DNA from: Deltaproteobacteria bacterium
GTDB lineage: Bacteria > Desulfobacterota > DSM-4660 > Desulfatiglandales > Desulfatiglandaceae
NCBI GenBank assembly: GCA_019307815.1
Contig: JAFDIV010000004.1
Span: 2,501-66,500, forward strand
Length of the DNA stretch: 64,000 nt
Direction: 5' to 3'
The notes beneath the pieces are model-generated. The model searched no databases and was not told the origin of the DNA. It was given only the letters and a program-made list of their open reading frames with translations. Every line of letters begins with the position of its first letter. Position 1 is the first letter of the stretch. Shown in pieces: positions 40,768 to 50,127 of the stretch. The position numbers and the translations under genes were made by a program.

Positions 40768-41612
40768 TTTGCTAATAAATTTACCATTTCTCTAATTTCT
40801 TCTCTCCTATCATTGAGAATGCCCAAAATTTTTTCCATTTGCACAAAAGAGGCAAAGTGATCCGGAGGAACAGAAATAGCGAGTCCGTTCGTATTTTTGC
40901 TTCTATAGAGGTGTTCTACAATATAGACAGCAAACCTGACAAGAGCAGGAACAGTAATAACATTATCGTTTATAAAGGGTAAATGGTGTCTCTCTATGCA
41001 CTCATTCGTCACTTCAGGAAGGTTCCATAACTCTCCTAACGCCCTGCCAGCTCGGCAGTGGTCAATACCTATGAGTGTCTGCTCTTTCTCACAGCCCATT
41101 GTAAGTGGGTCACCTTCTTTTTCCAGGACCAGAGCATGTTCAGGGGAGACAACTCGGATAGCAGCATGTCCTATATCATGCAATAGACCTCCTGTATAAT
41201 CCGTTCCATGAAAATTGATTCCCGCCATTTGGGCTACTGTGGAACATGTGATAGCTACTAAAACGGAAAAGTAGGTCAGTTTTCTAAAAAAACGAGTATC
41301 AATACGTTTGGAGAAAACAGAAATTATTGCCACACTTTCAAGGATATGGTATGTTGTTTTAAGGCCCAAGATGATCAGAGCAGTCTCTATACTATCCACT
41401 TTTCTCCTGAATCCGTAGTAAGCGGAATTAGACGTTTTCAACACTTTTGCAGCAATAGAAGGATCACTTTCAATAAGTGCAGCGATCGTTTTTAAAGAGC
41501 TATTCTCCTCATTAATAAGTTCCCTTGCTCTAATAATAGATCCTGGGATCGGTGGAATTAATGTTTCCCCCCTCACCCTCTCAAAAAAAGATTTATAAGT
41601 TAACCGTTCCAT
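40764..41612 (-). CDS. HDOD domain signalling protein
   Basis: 282 aa with the HDOD fold (about 18-210): IPPIPGSIIRARELINEENSSLKTIAALIESDPSIAAKVLKTSNSAYYG and GLLHDIGHAAI with the HD-like pair. HDOD proteins are c-di-GMP/regulatory scaffolds without proven catalysis. Last gene of the minus-strand signalling cluster, 7 bp after the anti-sigma-like regulator. Confidence 0.92.
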   Translation of the reverse strand: MERLTYKSFFERVRGETLIPPIPGSIIRARELINEENSSLKTIAALIESDPSIAAKVLKTSNSAYYGFRRKVDSIETALIILGLKTTYHILESVAIISVFSKRIDTRFFRKLTYFSVLVAITCSTVAQMAGINFHGTDYTGGLLHDIGHAAIRVVSPEHALVLEKEGDPLTMGCEKEQTLIGIDHCRAGRALGELWNLPEVTNECIERHHLPFINDNVITVPALVRFAVYIVEHLYRSKNTNGLAISVPPDHFASFVQMEKILGILNDRREEIREMVNLLAN

Positions 41613-41619
41613 ATTCCCC

Positions 41620-42456
41620 TTAAAGGCTAAAATGTATTAACACCATATCACCCCTCTCGCTGAATATTAGTCTGTCGACTATCTCTTTTATAAGGTGTAT
41701 GCCCAAGCCACCAGCTCTTTTCCCTTCATTTAGTCGCTCTTCCTCTAGTCTGGCCAAGGTATTTTTTTCCACCTTTTCCATCCCTTTTCTTACATCAAAG
41801 CCATCTCCCTGGTCTTCGATCTTCACAGCAACTCCATTGTTAGTGATGCCAACCGAGATTTTCACAATAGAATCCACATCATATTTATTTCCCCATTCAA
41901 TAGCATTTCGCCCAAGCTCACTGATGGCGAAGTGTAGATCCCAGAAGCGTTCCTCATCCAAAACATCCTTCAGCAAAGCATCTAAAAAGGACTGGAGTTT
42001 AAATAAAGAGTTTTCAGATGAGGTCATGACAAATTCATACCAACCTGGACGGGTCTCAACGATATCCACTTTTGAATAGCCTGGACAGGTTTCTCTTAAA
42101 CTTTCAATCATGTCCAAGATGTCTTCTCTGGTAAACGGCTTTGTCAAATAATAATCCGCTCCTACTCTAATACCCTTTATAGCATAACTCTCCGAATGGT
42201 ATCCTGTCAGGAGGGCCAATCTTATGTTTGGAAATCTATTTTTTGCAATCTCTCCAAGGGTTAAACCTGAGCCGTCAGGCATGACAATATCAGAGATAAG
42301 TAAATCTATATTTTCTTGCTCGATTATCGCCAAAGCTTCTTCAAAACCTGGTGCCGTGATTACATCATATCCATGAGATTTGAGAATGCTCTCCATTAAT
42401 CTCAAAATAGCCTCCTCATCGTCTACTACCATTACCCTACAAGGCATCTTTTTCAT
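41620..42456 (-). CDS. Receiver plus anti-sigma-factor-kinase-like ATPase
   Basis: 278 aa. Receiver (about 5-120) with D56 in LLISDIVMPDGSG, Lys in YLTKPF. The C-terminal domain (about 150-275) is an HATPase of the RsbW/SpoIIAB type: ISELGRNAIEWGN (N box), KIEDQGDGFDVRKG (G1) and RAGGLGIHLIKEIVD (G2). No His phosphoacceptor domain, so it is a phospho-regulated serine-kinase/anti-sigma-like switch protein. It overlaps the SpoIIE phosphatase gene by ATGA. Confidence 0.9.
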   Translation of the reverse strand: MKKMPCRVMVVDDEEAILRLMESILKSHGYDVITAPGFEEALAIIEQENIDLLISDIVMPDGSGLTLGEIAKNRFPNIRLALLTGYHSESYAIKGIRVGADYYLTKPFTREDILDMIESLRETCPGYSKVDIVETRPGWYEFVMTSSENSLFKLQSFLDALLKDVLDEERFWDLHFAISELGRNAIEWGNKYDVDSIVKISVGITNNGVAVKIEDQGDGFDVRKGMEKVEKNTLARLEEERLNEGKRAGGLGIHLIKEIVDRLIFSERGDMVLIHFSL

Positions 42457-43634
42457 TCCTCTCGTGCTATCATTAGCACAGAAAGATCATCTCCTAATCT
42501 ACCTCTAACATATCCTAATGCTTTCTGATATATCCATCTTAATTCAACAGAATCTCGCATTTTGTTGTAAGCTTCAAAGATCTCTCTTAATGCACCGTCA
42601 TTTTTGTTGTGGGAGAAAAGTTCGCTAAGTCCATCAGAGTATACGTACAACGTAGCTCCCGGTCTCATTTGTACTTCCAAAACATCAAATCTAATATCAG
42701 AGTATACACCTAACGCAGGGCTCTTTGGCTCCGTACAAAAAATGGCATGATCATCTCCTTCGCATAGCAAAGGTTCTGGGTGTCCCGCCAGACCATATTT
42801 CAAGATATCCGATGATGCATCAATGACGCCTACAAATGCGGTTACATAGATTTCTGGGGGCGTATTAGAACAAAGATATTGATTAAGTTCACAAAGAAGC
42901 TTTGAGACAGAAATGCTCTTATCTACATAAGATTGAATCCATGTATGAATCATTCCAGTGACTAGAGCAGATGAAATCCCATGGCCAGAGACGTCTGCCA
43001 AGATCAACAAAGCTTTCCCCTCTCTAAGCTCAATTACATTTGCATAGTCTCCCCCTAACACCTGTGAAGGTTCTACAATGAAATCGAAAGTATATCCTTC
43101 GTAGTTAGGGAAGGTTTGATGGGATATAAGAGCACTCTGTACCTTTTTGGCTTCGCGAATCTGTTCTTTATTCTTTTCTCGCTGAGCTCTCAAATGTTTT
43201 AACGCCTTTTCTAAGTCATTATTTTTTCTAGTCAGTTGTTCCTTAGCCCGTCTTAGTTTAATCCCCGTGTTTACCCGCATTATTATTTCCGCAGGAACAA
43301 TTGGCTTACGAAGATATTCATCGCAGCCAGCTTCTAGTCCTTTAAGTGATGCATCTCCATCTTCGAACTCAGTGACAATTATGAAAAATACATCTCTCGT
43401 TACCTCATTGTCACGAATTCTTTTGCAAAAATCCATACCATCAACACGAGGCATTATCAACTCACTGATAATTATGTCGGGCTGGTACTCTAAAGCCATC
43501 TCCATTCCTTCAGCCACATTCTTCGCTTCTAACACTTTAAAATTTCTTTGTTTTAAAGAAAGTGATACCAACTTGCGAGTGCTCTCGGAACCATCAACGA
43601 CAAGGACTATACCCTTATTCTTTGCTAACTTCAT
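42453..43634 (-). CDS. Pseudo-receiver plus SpoIIE-type PP2C phosphatase (RsbU-like)
   Basis: 393 aa. The N-terminal receiver (about 8-125) lacks the phosphoacceptor: the Asp position is Glu58 in IIISELIMPRVDG, and the acidic pair reads DG (14-15) rather than DD, so it may be locked in one state. A coiled linker (about 135-165) is followed by a PP2C/SpoIIE domain (about 185-392) with LADVSGHGISSALVTGM and YGLAGHPEPLL and DDLSVLMI at the end, keeping the metal Asp residues. It would dephosphorylate a STAS-domain antagonist, such as the one at 48159-48524. Encoded 8 bp after cheA. Confidence 0.9.
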   Translation of the reverse strand: MKLAKNKGIVLVVDGSESTRKLVSLSLKQRNFKVLEAKNVAEGMEMALEYQPDIIISELIMPRVDGMDFCKRIRDNEVTRDVFFIIVTEFEDGDASLKGLEAGCDEYLRKPIVPAEIIMRVNTGIKLRRAKEQLTRKNNDLEKALKHLRAQREKNKEQIREAKKVQSALISHQTFPNYEGYTFDFIVEPSQVLGGDYANVIELREGKALLILADVSGHGISSALVTGMIHTWIQSYVDKSISVSKLLCELNQYLCSNTPPEIYVTAFVGVIDASSDILKYGLAGHPEPLLCEGDDHAIFCTEPKSPALGVYSDIRFDVLEVQMRPGATLYVYSDGLSELFSHNKNDGALREIFEAYNKMRDSVELRWIYQKALGYVRGRLGDDLSVLMIAREE

Positions 43635-43642
43635 TCCTAACC

Positions 43643-46222
43643 CTAGTTCCTTGTGGCCATGGAAACAAGTTCATTGGGTTCAAGGATAAGAATAGTTTTA
43701 CCATCGCCCAATATAGATGCTCCCGCAATACCGGGTAATCCAGCAAGATAATCGGCCAAAGGTTTTATGACAATTTCCTCTTTGCGGTACAGTTTGTCTA
43801 CTACAATACCTAGACAATCATTAGCTGCCTGAACAATTAATACCGGCATCTGTTCATCATGGTCCATTTTATGACCATTTTGAGATATATTTAACAGATG
43901 AGAAAGGAATTCAAGGCCAATAACCTTCCCCCTGTGGGTAATAGCCTTTTTCTTCATAAGGGACTTTATCTCAGGGGTAGTGATCTTCACTGTCTCAGTG
44001 ATGGCTTCCACTGGAATTGCATAGATATCGCTTCCAGCCCCAACTAGCATAGCTTCCACGAGGGCCAATGTCAAAGGCACTTCAAGGCGCACATGAGTCC
44101 CTTGCCCAACCTCAGAAGCGATGCGTACATTACCCTTTAACTTGGCAAGGTTTGTTCTTACCACGTCCATTCCCACACCCCGGCCTGAGATATCAGTAAC
44201 TTCTTGGGCAGTACTGAACCCTGGCATAAAAATCAAGTTGAATATTTCTTCCTTGCTCATCTGAGAGGCCCTCTCCTGCGTTATCATCCCGTTTTCAATA
44301 GCCTTATTGGCTACTGCAATGGGATCTATACCTGCACCGTCATCAATAATATCAATAATTATGAAGTTTCCTTCATGATAGGCCTTTAGAATAATAGTGC
44401 CAGTCTCCGGTTTTCCTGTTTTAACTCTCACGTGCGGCATTTCTATGCCATGGTCAACACAATTTCGAATGATGTGCACCAAAGGATCTCCGATATCCTC
44501 CGCAATGCCCTTGTCGATTTCTGTATCTTCCCCCTGTAGAATAAGATCAACCTTCTTACCCGTCTTCCGGGAAATATCTCTTACCATTCTGGGGAATTTC
44601 TGAAATACATTGCGGACCGGCACCATTCTCATTTCCATCACATTTCTCTGCATTTCATCAGAAATCCTAGTGATAGTTTGCGTTGCCTTTTGAAGCCCTT
44701 TTAGCACTTCAGACAATGGCACATCTTCTTGTTTCAATTGACGTTCCACATGTCCGAGCGCATTCCTAGATACAATAAGCTCTCCAACTAGATTCATAAA
44801 TACATCTAGAAGCCTCTGGTCTATTCGCATAGTCTTTGGAGACACCTGTGAAACCGAAAAAGCGGTCGCACTTCTAACCTGTTGTTTCTCTACTTCAGCG
44901 TCAGAGGATCCTTCTTCAGACACTCCTTTGCTCTCATCTCCTGTCGCATATTCTTTAACTTGAAAATCGGTATTGTTGTGAGGTAGATCTAGTTTTTGGA
45001 GCTGCTTTTCTATTGTCCCAACAGTGTCTTTTGTCATATCCACAATTGCCGGCCCAAAGGGCAGATCACCTTTTCTGATATCACCTAGGAGGTCTTCAAA
45101 AACTGCGATATCTTTTTCTATGTGGTCAAAACCCATATAAGCAGCACTACTTTTAAGTGAATGAACTGCGCGAAAGATGATATCAAGCACATTTTTGTCC
45201 AACGAACTCTTTTCTTCTGCTCGATCAATACATGTCTTGATGGTCTCTAGATGTTGCGTGGCTGCGTCCTTGAATATGCTAATCGGATCAATAGAGGAAA
45301 ATTCTTCGGCCTCGTCAGAAGAATCGCTCCCATCCTTTCGTTCTAACTTTTCCCTTTCCAATATTATTTCTTTGATAAGTTTCAATGCTGATTCTTTACT
45401 CTCTTCGTTTCCTAAATCATTTATCATGGCTTTTAGACAGTCTATTGTCTGAAATGCCAAGTCAAGCATACTATCGGTCAATCTCAAATCTTTCCTTCGT
45501 CTTAGTAATTCAAGCATGCTTTCAAAAGTGTGGGAAAGCTTGGAGATTGTCTTTTGTCGCAAATAAGCAGATGTTCCTTTTATCGTATGAATAGCCCTGA
45601 AAAGGTCATTTATTGCCTCACGATCATCGTGCTTCTTGTCCAAATCAATAAGGGCAGCATCACAGGTCTCCAAATGCTCTAAGGCTTCTATCTGAAAATC
45701 TTTTAACATTTTATCAGAAATATCGTAGCCCCCTGTATCCCTAGGCTTAGGGGTACTTTTTTTAATTGCTCTTTTTTTTGAATTTCCCTCCATTGAGGAT
45801 CCACCTATTAGGTGATTAAGAGCGCTCATGACGTCCTCAAGACATTTATCGTCAGCCTCAATCCGGATACCTATCTCTTCGTCAACGGCTTTGCTAACCT
45901 CTTCGATAAGAGTTCTAAGAAGATCACAGCCTGAAAATAATACATCCATAGTCTCGTTATCTGGAGTTCTTTCTTCTTTTCTCAACTGATCTAGTAATGT
46001 TTCCAACCTGTGGGCCAATTTGTTAATATCTTGAAGCCCCAAGAATCCCGAGGCTCCTTTTACAGAGTGGATCGCCCTGAATATGGAATCGATAAGCTCA
46101 GTGTCATTAGGATTTTTTTCATATTGGAAAAGATTGTTGTCTATCCCATCAAGATGTTCCAACGCTTCGGCAATGAATTCTAAGACTAAAGACGGATCAT
46201 CAATGAATGTGGTGTCACCCAT
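43643..46222 (-). CDS. cheA: Chemotaxis histidine kinase CheA with three Hpt domains
   Basis: 859 aa from the ATG at 46222 (GGGGG upstream, overlapping the cheY stop); a TTG at 46243 is rejected. Three Hpt domains with His52 (FRAIHSVKGAS), His212 (FRAIHTIKGTS) and His354 (FRAVHSLKSSA). Then the P3 dimer helix (about 465-540), HATPase (about 560-700; VHIIRNCVDHGIE, DDGAGID, GRGVGMDVV) and a CheW-like P5 domain (about 705-850). No clear CheY-binding P2 domain. The extra Hpt domains and soluble receptor suggest an alternative-output chemosensory kinase rather than classical flagellar CheA. Confidence 0.95.
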   Translation of the reverse strand: MGDTTFIDDPSLVLEFIAEALEHLDGIDNNLFQYEKNPNDTELIDSIFRAIHSVKGASGFLGLQDINKLAHRLETLLDQLRKEERTPDNETMDVLFSGCDLLRTLIEEVSKAVDEEIGIRIEADDKCLEDVMSALNHLIGGSSMEGNSKKRAIKKSTPKPRDTGGYDISDKMLKDFQIEALEHLETCDAALIDLDKKHDDREAINDLFRAIHTIKGTSAYLRQKTISKLSHTFESMLELLRRRKDLRLTDSMLDLAFQTIDCLKAMINDLGNEESKESALKLIKEIILEREKLERKDGSDSSDEAEEFSSIDPISIFKDAATQHLETIKTCIDRAEEKSSLDKNVLDIIFRAVHSLKSSAAYMGFDHIEKDIAVFEDLLGDIRKGDLPFGPAIVDMTKDTVGTIEKQLQKLDLPHNNTDFQVKEYATGDESKGVSEEGSSDAEVEKQQVRSATAFSVSQVSPKTMRIDQRLLDVFMNLVGELIVSRNALGHVERQLKQEDVPLSEVLKGLQKATQTITRISDEMQRNVMEMRMVPVRNVFQKFPRMVRDISRKTGKKVDLILQGEDTEIDKGIAEDIGDPLVHIIRNCVDHGIEMPHVRVKTGKPETGTIILKAYHEGNFIIIDIIDDGAGIDPIAVANKAIENGMITQERASQMSKEEIFNLIFMPGFSTAQEVTDISGRGVGMDVVRTNLAKLKGNVRIASEVGQGTHVRLEVPLTLALVEAMLVGAGSDIYAIPVEAITETVKITTPEIKSLMKKKAITHRGKVIGLEFLSHLLNISQNGHKMDHDEQMPVLIVQAANDCLGIVVDKLYRKEEIVIKPLADYLAGLPGIAGASILGDGKTILILEPNELVSMATRN

Positions 46223-46232
46223 AAAGACCCCC

Positions 46233-46601
46233 TTAGTCTCCAAGGAGCATTCTTACATTGGTAATAAGGTTCTCGGGCTGGGCAGGTTTTACAATATAAA
46301 CGTTGGCACCTGCCTCCATGCCTTTCATTTTATCCTTTGCTTCTTCCTCAGTGGAAATTATAATAATTGGGATGTGCTCATATCCTTCTGTACTTCTTAT
46401 CTTCCTAGTTAACTCATATCCGTTCATCCTAGGCATATTGATATCAGTAATAACCAGATCGAAGCTCTCCCTCAACAGGACTTCCATGGCAGCGAACCCA
46501 TTTTCCGCGGAGATACACTGAAATCCTGCACCTTCCAGGATATAACTATGAAGACGCAACACAATATCAGAATCATCTACTATCAGGATCTTTTTGGACA
46601 T
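46233..46601 (-). CDS. cheY: CheY-like single-domain response regulator
   Basis: 122 aa. Acidic pocket VDDSD (8-12), D53 in LVITDINMPRMNG, IISTEEE (Thr/Ser about 83) and IVKPAQPE (Lys about 105). AGGAG lies upstream. It is the gene directly before cheA and is the likeliest phosphate receiver for it. Confidence 0.93.
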   Translation of the reverse strand: MSKKILIVDDSDIVLRLHSYILEGAGFQCISAENGFAAMEVLLRESFDLVITDINMPRMNGYELTRKIRSTEGYEHIPIIIISTEEEAKDKMKGMEAGANVYIVKPAQPENLITNVRMLLGD

Positions 46602-46634
46602 TATTAATCTCCTCCAAATTGCCTTTCTATTTCT

Positions 46635-47474
46635 TCATGGTTTTCTATAACAAAGGAACCCCCCTTTTTTTTCCAATATGAATGCAGCAGTTATTCTGCC
46701 CACTGATTCGGAATATCCGAGAAAAATATACCCTCCTGATAACAAGGCGTCATACAGCAACGAGATAACTTTTTTGCGGGAAGACTCATTAAAATAGATC
46801 AACACGTTCCTGCAGAATATAAAATCATATCCCCTCCTTTTCCGCATTGCTGAATGCTCCATTAAATTCAATTGTTCAAATATTACGTATTCCGTGACAT
46901 TAGGCAGAACCTGCCATCCGTCCCTTGTTCTTTCAAAATACTTATTCCTGTATGATATTGGAGTATCTTTCATTGACCTATCACTGTAAAGCCCTAGTTT
47001 AGCATGACGAAGGGCGCGGCGGTCAATATCTGTAGCATCAATGCGGACATCCCAAAGTTCATAATCCTCGATCATTTCTTGGAATATTATAGACAGAGTA
47101 TACGGTTCCTCACCTGTAGAACAAGCTGCTGACCACACTTTAAGCGAGTAATCCTTTTTGGCTCTTTTGTTATCTAGATAAGGGGGAAGGACTTCTTCAG
47201 CAAATCCTTGTAGTTGAGGAAAATCTCTAAAAAAGTAGGTTTCATTAACCGTCAACTCTTCAATTAGCGAAAGGGCTTCTCCATCTCGACTTCCGAAGGC
47301 GAGATTGTGATAATACTCACTGAAGGTTTCAAACCCTGTGTCAATCATGCGTTGCTTAATCCGAGACTTTAGATAATAATCCTTCTTTGATTCGAAAAAG
47401 ATTCCTGTCTCTTTAAATATAAAGTCTCTAATCTTGTTCAGATCCTTTTGGGTGATTTCAAGACGATCAGCCAT
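46635..47474 (-). CDS. cheR: Chemoreceptor glutamate methyltransferase CheR
   Basis: 279 aa. N-terminal helical domain (about 8-80) and SAM-binding domain (about 85-275): KVWSAACSTGEEPYTLSII is the SAM motif, followed by DATDIDRRALRHAKLG and YDFIFCRNVLIYFN. It methylates receptor glutamates for adaptation. AGGAG is close before the ATG. Confidence 0.96.
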   Translation of the reverse strand: MADRLEITQKDLNKIRDFIFKETGIFFESKKDYYLKSRIKQRMIDTGFETFSEYYHNLAFGSRDGEALSLIEELTVNETYFFRDFPQLQGFAEEVLPPYLDNKRAKKDYSLKVWSAACSTGEEPYTLSIIFQEMIEDYELWDVRIDATDIDRRALRHAKLGLYSDRSMKDTPISYRNKYFERTRDGWQVLPNVTEYVIFEQLNLMEHSAMRKRRGYDFIFCRNVLIYFNESSRKKVISLLYDALLSGGYIFLGYSESVGRITAAFILEKKGGFLCYRKP

Positions 47475-47493
47475 AACTCCTACCTCTTATACA

Positions 47494-48162
47494 TCACCCT
47501 CTAACTCCTAGGAGTGTTTTTGCAGTCTCGTAATATGGTTGAGCTTCAGATGACAATTTCTCAGGATCAATATTTTCTATGACCTGTCTTGCCCCATCAC
47601 CACCAATCTGGTAAATGGCATGAATGACATTACACTGCAACCAGGGAGAACTATAGACATAATCCGCCAAAATGGGTATAGCTGCTGGATCGCCAATCCG
47701 TCCTAGTGCCTCAGCCGCTGCTGCTGCAACATTAACATTTTCATCATCAAGACGAGCAGCAATTTCCTCGAATGCATCAACGTCAGTTAACTCTCCGATT
47801 TTGCCAAGAACGTCTAATGCAAATTTCCTGATATCGCTCGAAGGAGATTCACAGAGTTTCCTTACACCTTCCACAGCATCTACCCCTATCTGTTCTAATA
47901 TCTCTGTAGCATAATTACGTAGCCAGGCATCATCTGAACCCAGTAAAGGGATCACCTGTTCGCATACATCTTTGCCTCCTATAGTAATTAAGGAATCAAC
48001 AGCTGCCTCTCGTACAGCTACAACCGGGTCCTCAAGAGCCTTAATCAAAGCAGGTATGGCAGCAGGATGATTCAAATCACCCAAATCTTCAGCAGCGTAA
48101 CGACGATCAGTGGCATCCTCACTATTAAGATGTTTAAGCAAATCAGCTATTGATAGACTCAT
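47494..48162 (-). CDS. HEAT-repeat protein of the chemosensory cluster
   Basis: 222 aa of about six HEAT/PBS-lyase-like repeats, each near 31 residues with DPAAIPALIKALEDPVVAVREAAVDSL spacing (A-L-G/A-D-P-A-A-I-P-x-L). No other domain. Scaffold role inferred. Overlaps the STAS gene by ATGA, so the two are coupled. Confidence 0.88.
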   Translation of the reverse strand: MSLSIADLLKHLNSEDATDRRYAAEDLGDLNHPAAIPALIKALEDPVVAVREAAVDSLITIGGKDVCEQVIPLLGSDDAWLRNYATEILEQIGVDAVEGVRKLCESPSSDIRKFALDVLGKIGELTDVDAFEEIAARLDDENVNVAAAAAEALGRIGDPAAIPILADYVYSSPWLQCNVIHAIYQIGGDGARQVIENIDPEKLSSEAQPYYETAKTLLGVRG

Positions 48163-48524
48163 GCTATACCTCCAGGCCCCTTTATTTCTTTCAATGCTTC
48201 ATCAAGTGTCTGTAAGATCTTAATAGTTTTAGTAATACCCACAATTCTGGCAGCCTTTTCCACATGAGGTGATGGTGAGGCAATGATCACCTTTCCATTC
48301 TTTTCTTTGAGTCGCTTAGCAAGAACAATTATATTACCGAGGACTACACTGGGACACAGTTTGACATTTGAAAAGTCCAAAATCATATTGGCTATACCTT
48401 CGTCCTCAAGCATATGGCAAAGTTCACGTAACTCGTTTACAGTGTTGAGTCTGCCACTTGCCAGCTCTCGCCCGACATTTACCAAAGCAGTGGAGTTATC
48501 TACTTTTTCACATGTATGAGGCAT
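48159..48524 (-). CDS. STAS domain protein (anti-sigma factor antagonist-like)
   Basis: 121 aa. STAS fold: NSTALVNVGRELASGRLNTVNELRELC, MILDFSNVKLCPSVVLGNIIVLAKRLKEKNGKVIIASPSPHVEKAARIVG. The phosphorylatable Ser region reads LCPSVVLG (Ser59), in place of the more usual DSSGLG. It is the natural substrate for the RsbW-like ATPase and SpoIIE phosphatase of the same cluster. GGAGG upstream. Confidence 0.88.
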   Translation of the reverse strand: MPHTCEKVDNSTALVNVGRELASGRLNTVNELRELCHMLEDEGIANMILDFSNVKLCPSVVLGNIIVLAKRLKEKNGKVIIASPSPHVEKAARIVGITKTIKILQTLDEALKEIKGPGGIA

Positions 48525-48536
48525 AACCTACCTCCC

Positions 48537-49610
48537 TTATGAGTTTACAAGTTCAACAATCTTCTCGCCGATCTTATAAGAAGGAAGAACGAATTCTGCT
48601 CCTCCCCTTCTAATTGCCTCTTTGGGCATTCCAAAGACAACAGCAGTCTCCTCGGATTCTGCAATGGTACGACCTCCAGCCTCCCTTATCTTAACCATTG
48701 CGGTGGCACCATCGGCTCCCATGCCTGTTAATAAGACTCCAATGGTGTTTGTCCCATAACAGGAAAGAACAGACTCCATTGTTACGTCAACCGAGGGAGT
48801 ATGAAGAGTGTTCCTCGGTGTTCTTGTCAGTCGCACTAAGGTTCCCTTTTTCTTCATTATTCCTCTAGGGGCTAATGTCATATGGATATCACCTGGGGCC
48901 AGGTACCCACGATTAGGCTCTATAATGTCGCCGCTCTTGGCTTCCTTAAAAGTAAACGCACAATTCCTATCCAACCGCTGCGCGAATGATGGTGTAAAAG
49001 ATGATGGCATATGTTGTACAACAATAACAGGAACCCCAAGGTCCGGTGGCAAGACCTGAATTATGTCCATAATGGTATTTGGACCGCCCGTAGATTGGCC
49101 GATGACAACGACTTTTTCCGAAAGTTTAGCATGGGGTTTCGAGAGTGATGGCGCTTTTATTTGATCCCGGCGTCTTCGGGTTCGACGTAACCTCAGATTA
49201 CTTGTATTGGCCCTAGCGGCAGATCGTATTTTATAGACGATCTCGTCGCCGACTTTTGCAATATCTTTTGATATGGTGCCGCCTGGTTTTCCCACAAAAT
49301 CTACAGCACCGAGCTCCAACGCTTCATACGTGGTTAGGGCTCCTTCTTGTGTGAGGGAACTTATCATAACAACCGGTCTAGGTGACTCCATCATGATGTA
49401 CTGTAGCGCAGTAAGACCATCCATTATCGGCATATTGATATCCAAAGCCACCACGTCCGGCTCAAGAGCCCTTGTCCGCTCCACGGCCTCCGCTCCATCA
49501 CGAACCACAGCAATCACCTCGATATCCGGGTCTCTCTCCATGATCTTTTTGAGTTCCTGCCGCATGAATGCAGAGTCATCTGCTATCAAAACCCTGATTC
49601 GGTCCTTCAT
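48537..49610 (-). CDS. cheB: Chemotaxis response regulator and protein-glutamate methylesterase CheB
   Basis: 357 aa. Receiver (about 5-120) with D57 in DVVALDINMPIMDG. The C-terminal CheB domain (about 165-355) has the catalytic Ser in IGQSTGGPNTI (about 173), His in VVQHMPSSFTPSFAQRLD and Asp in GMGADGATAM (about 298). It demethylates or deamidates receptors; acts with CheR and CheD. GAGGGA upstream of the ATG. Confidence 0.96.
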   Translation of the reverse strand: MKDRIRVLIADDSAFMRQELKKIMERDPDIEVIAVVRDGAEAVERTRALEPDVVALDINMPIMDGLTALQYIMMESPRPVVMISSLTQEGALTTYEALELGAVDFVGKPGGTISKDIAKVGDEIVYKIRSAARANTSNLRLRRTRRRRDQIKAPSLSKPHAKLSEKVVVIGQSTGGPNTIMDIIQVLPPDLGVPVIVVQHMPSSFTPSFAQRLDRNCAFTFKEAKSGDIIEPNRGYLAPGDIHMTLAPRGIMKKKGTLVRLTRTPRNTLHTPSVDVTMESVLSCYGTNTIGVLLTGMGADGATAMVKIREAGGRTIAESEETAVVFGMPKEAIRRGGAEFVLPSYKIGEKIVELVNS

Positions 49611-49626
49611 AATCCATCCCTCTCCA

Positions 49627-50121
49627 TCATAAGCGCAATCTTTGTCCGTTTGTAAGCGTAATAAGGATTTCGCCAGTGCCTACATGGAACCGGACACTTC
49701 GGCCGTAAAAGCCTCCCACGGATTCACCGGTAATAATGAGGTCTAAATCAGAAACGACGTTTCTTGCCTTTCTAAGTATTGATTTGCCAATATTACAAGT
49801 GAAGCAATCATCTGGCATGCGAAACATGTTTCCGGCTCCAACAAGTCGGACGGAAATGCTTTTCCTGTGCGCGCCTCTCTTCTCCATCATCTGAACCAGG
49901 AGGGGGAACGCTCTATCCGGCGAAATACCAGGCAGGGTAAATATATCCGGACCATCGCTTGTTGCAGTGGCATGGGGAATGTGGGCCATACCGCCTATGA
50001 GCCTTTTCATATCCCAGAGACATGCCACTACACAGGAGCCCACCCCCCTGGTGTACAGGATTTTGTGCCCCTCGGCAACAATCAGACTCCCTGTTTTAAG
50101 AAACAATTCTTTTTGAATCAA
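49627..50121 (-). CDS. cheD: Chemoreceptor glutamine deamidase CheD
   Basis: 164 aa from a TTG at 50121 with AGGA 4 nt upstream. GVGSCVVACLWDMKRLIGGMAHIPHATA carries the Cys (about 28) and His (about 45) of the CheD triad; KSISVRLVGAGNMF follows. CheD deamidates receptors or modulates CheC/CheX activity; a CheX-type phosphatase gene lies at 56082. Confidence 0.92.
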   Translation of the reverse strand: MIQKELFLKTGSLIVAEGHKILYTRGVGSCVVACLWDMKRLIGGMAHIPHATATSDGPDIFTLPGISPDRAFPLLVQMMEKRGAHRKSISVRLVGAGNMFRMPDDCFTCNIGKSILRKARNVVSDLDLIITGESVGGFYGRSVRFHVGTGEILITLTNGQRLRL

Positions 50122-50127
50122 ATCATC

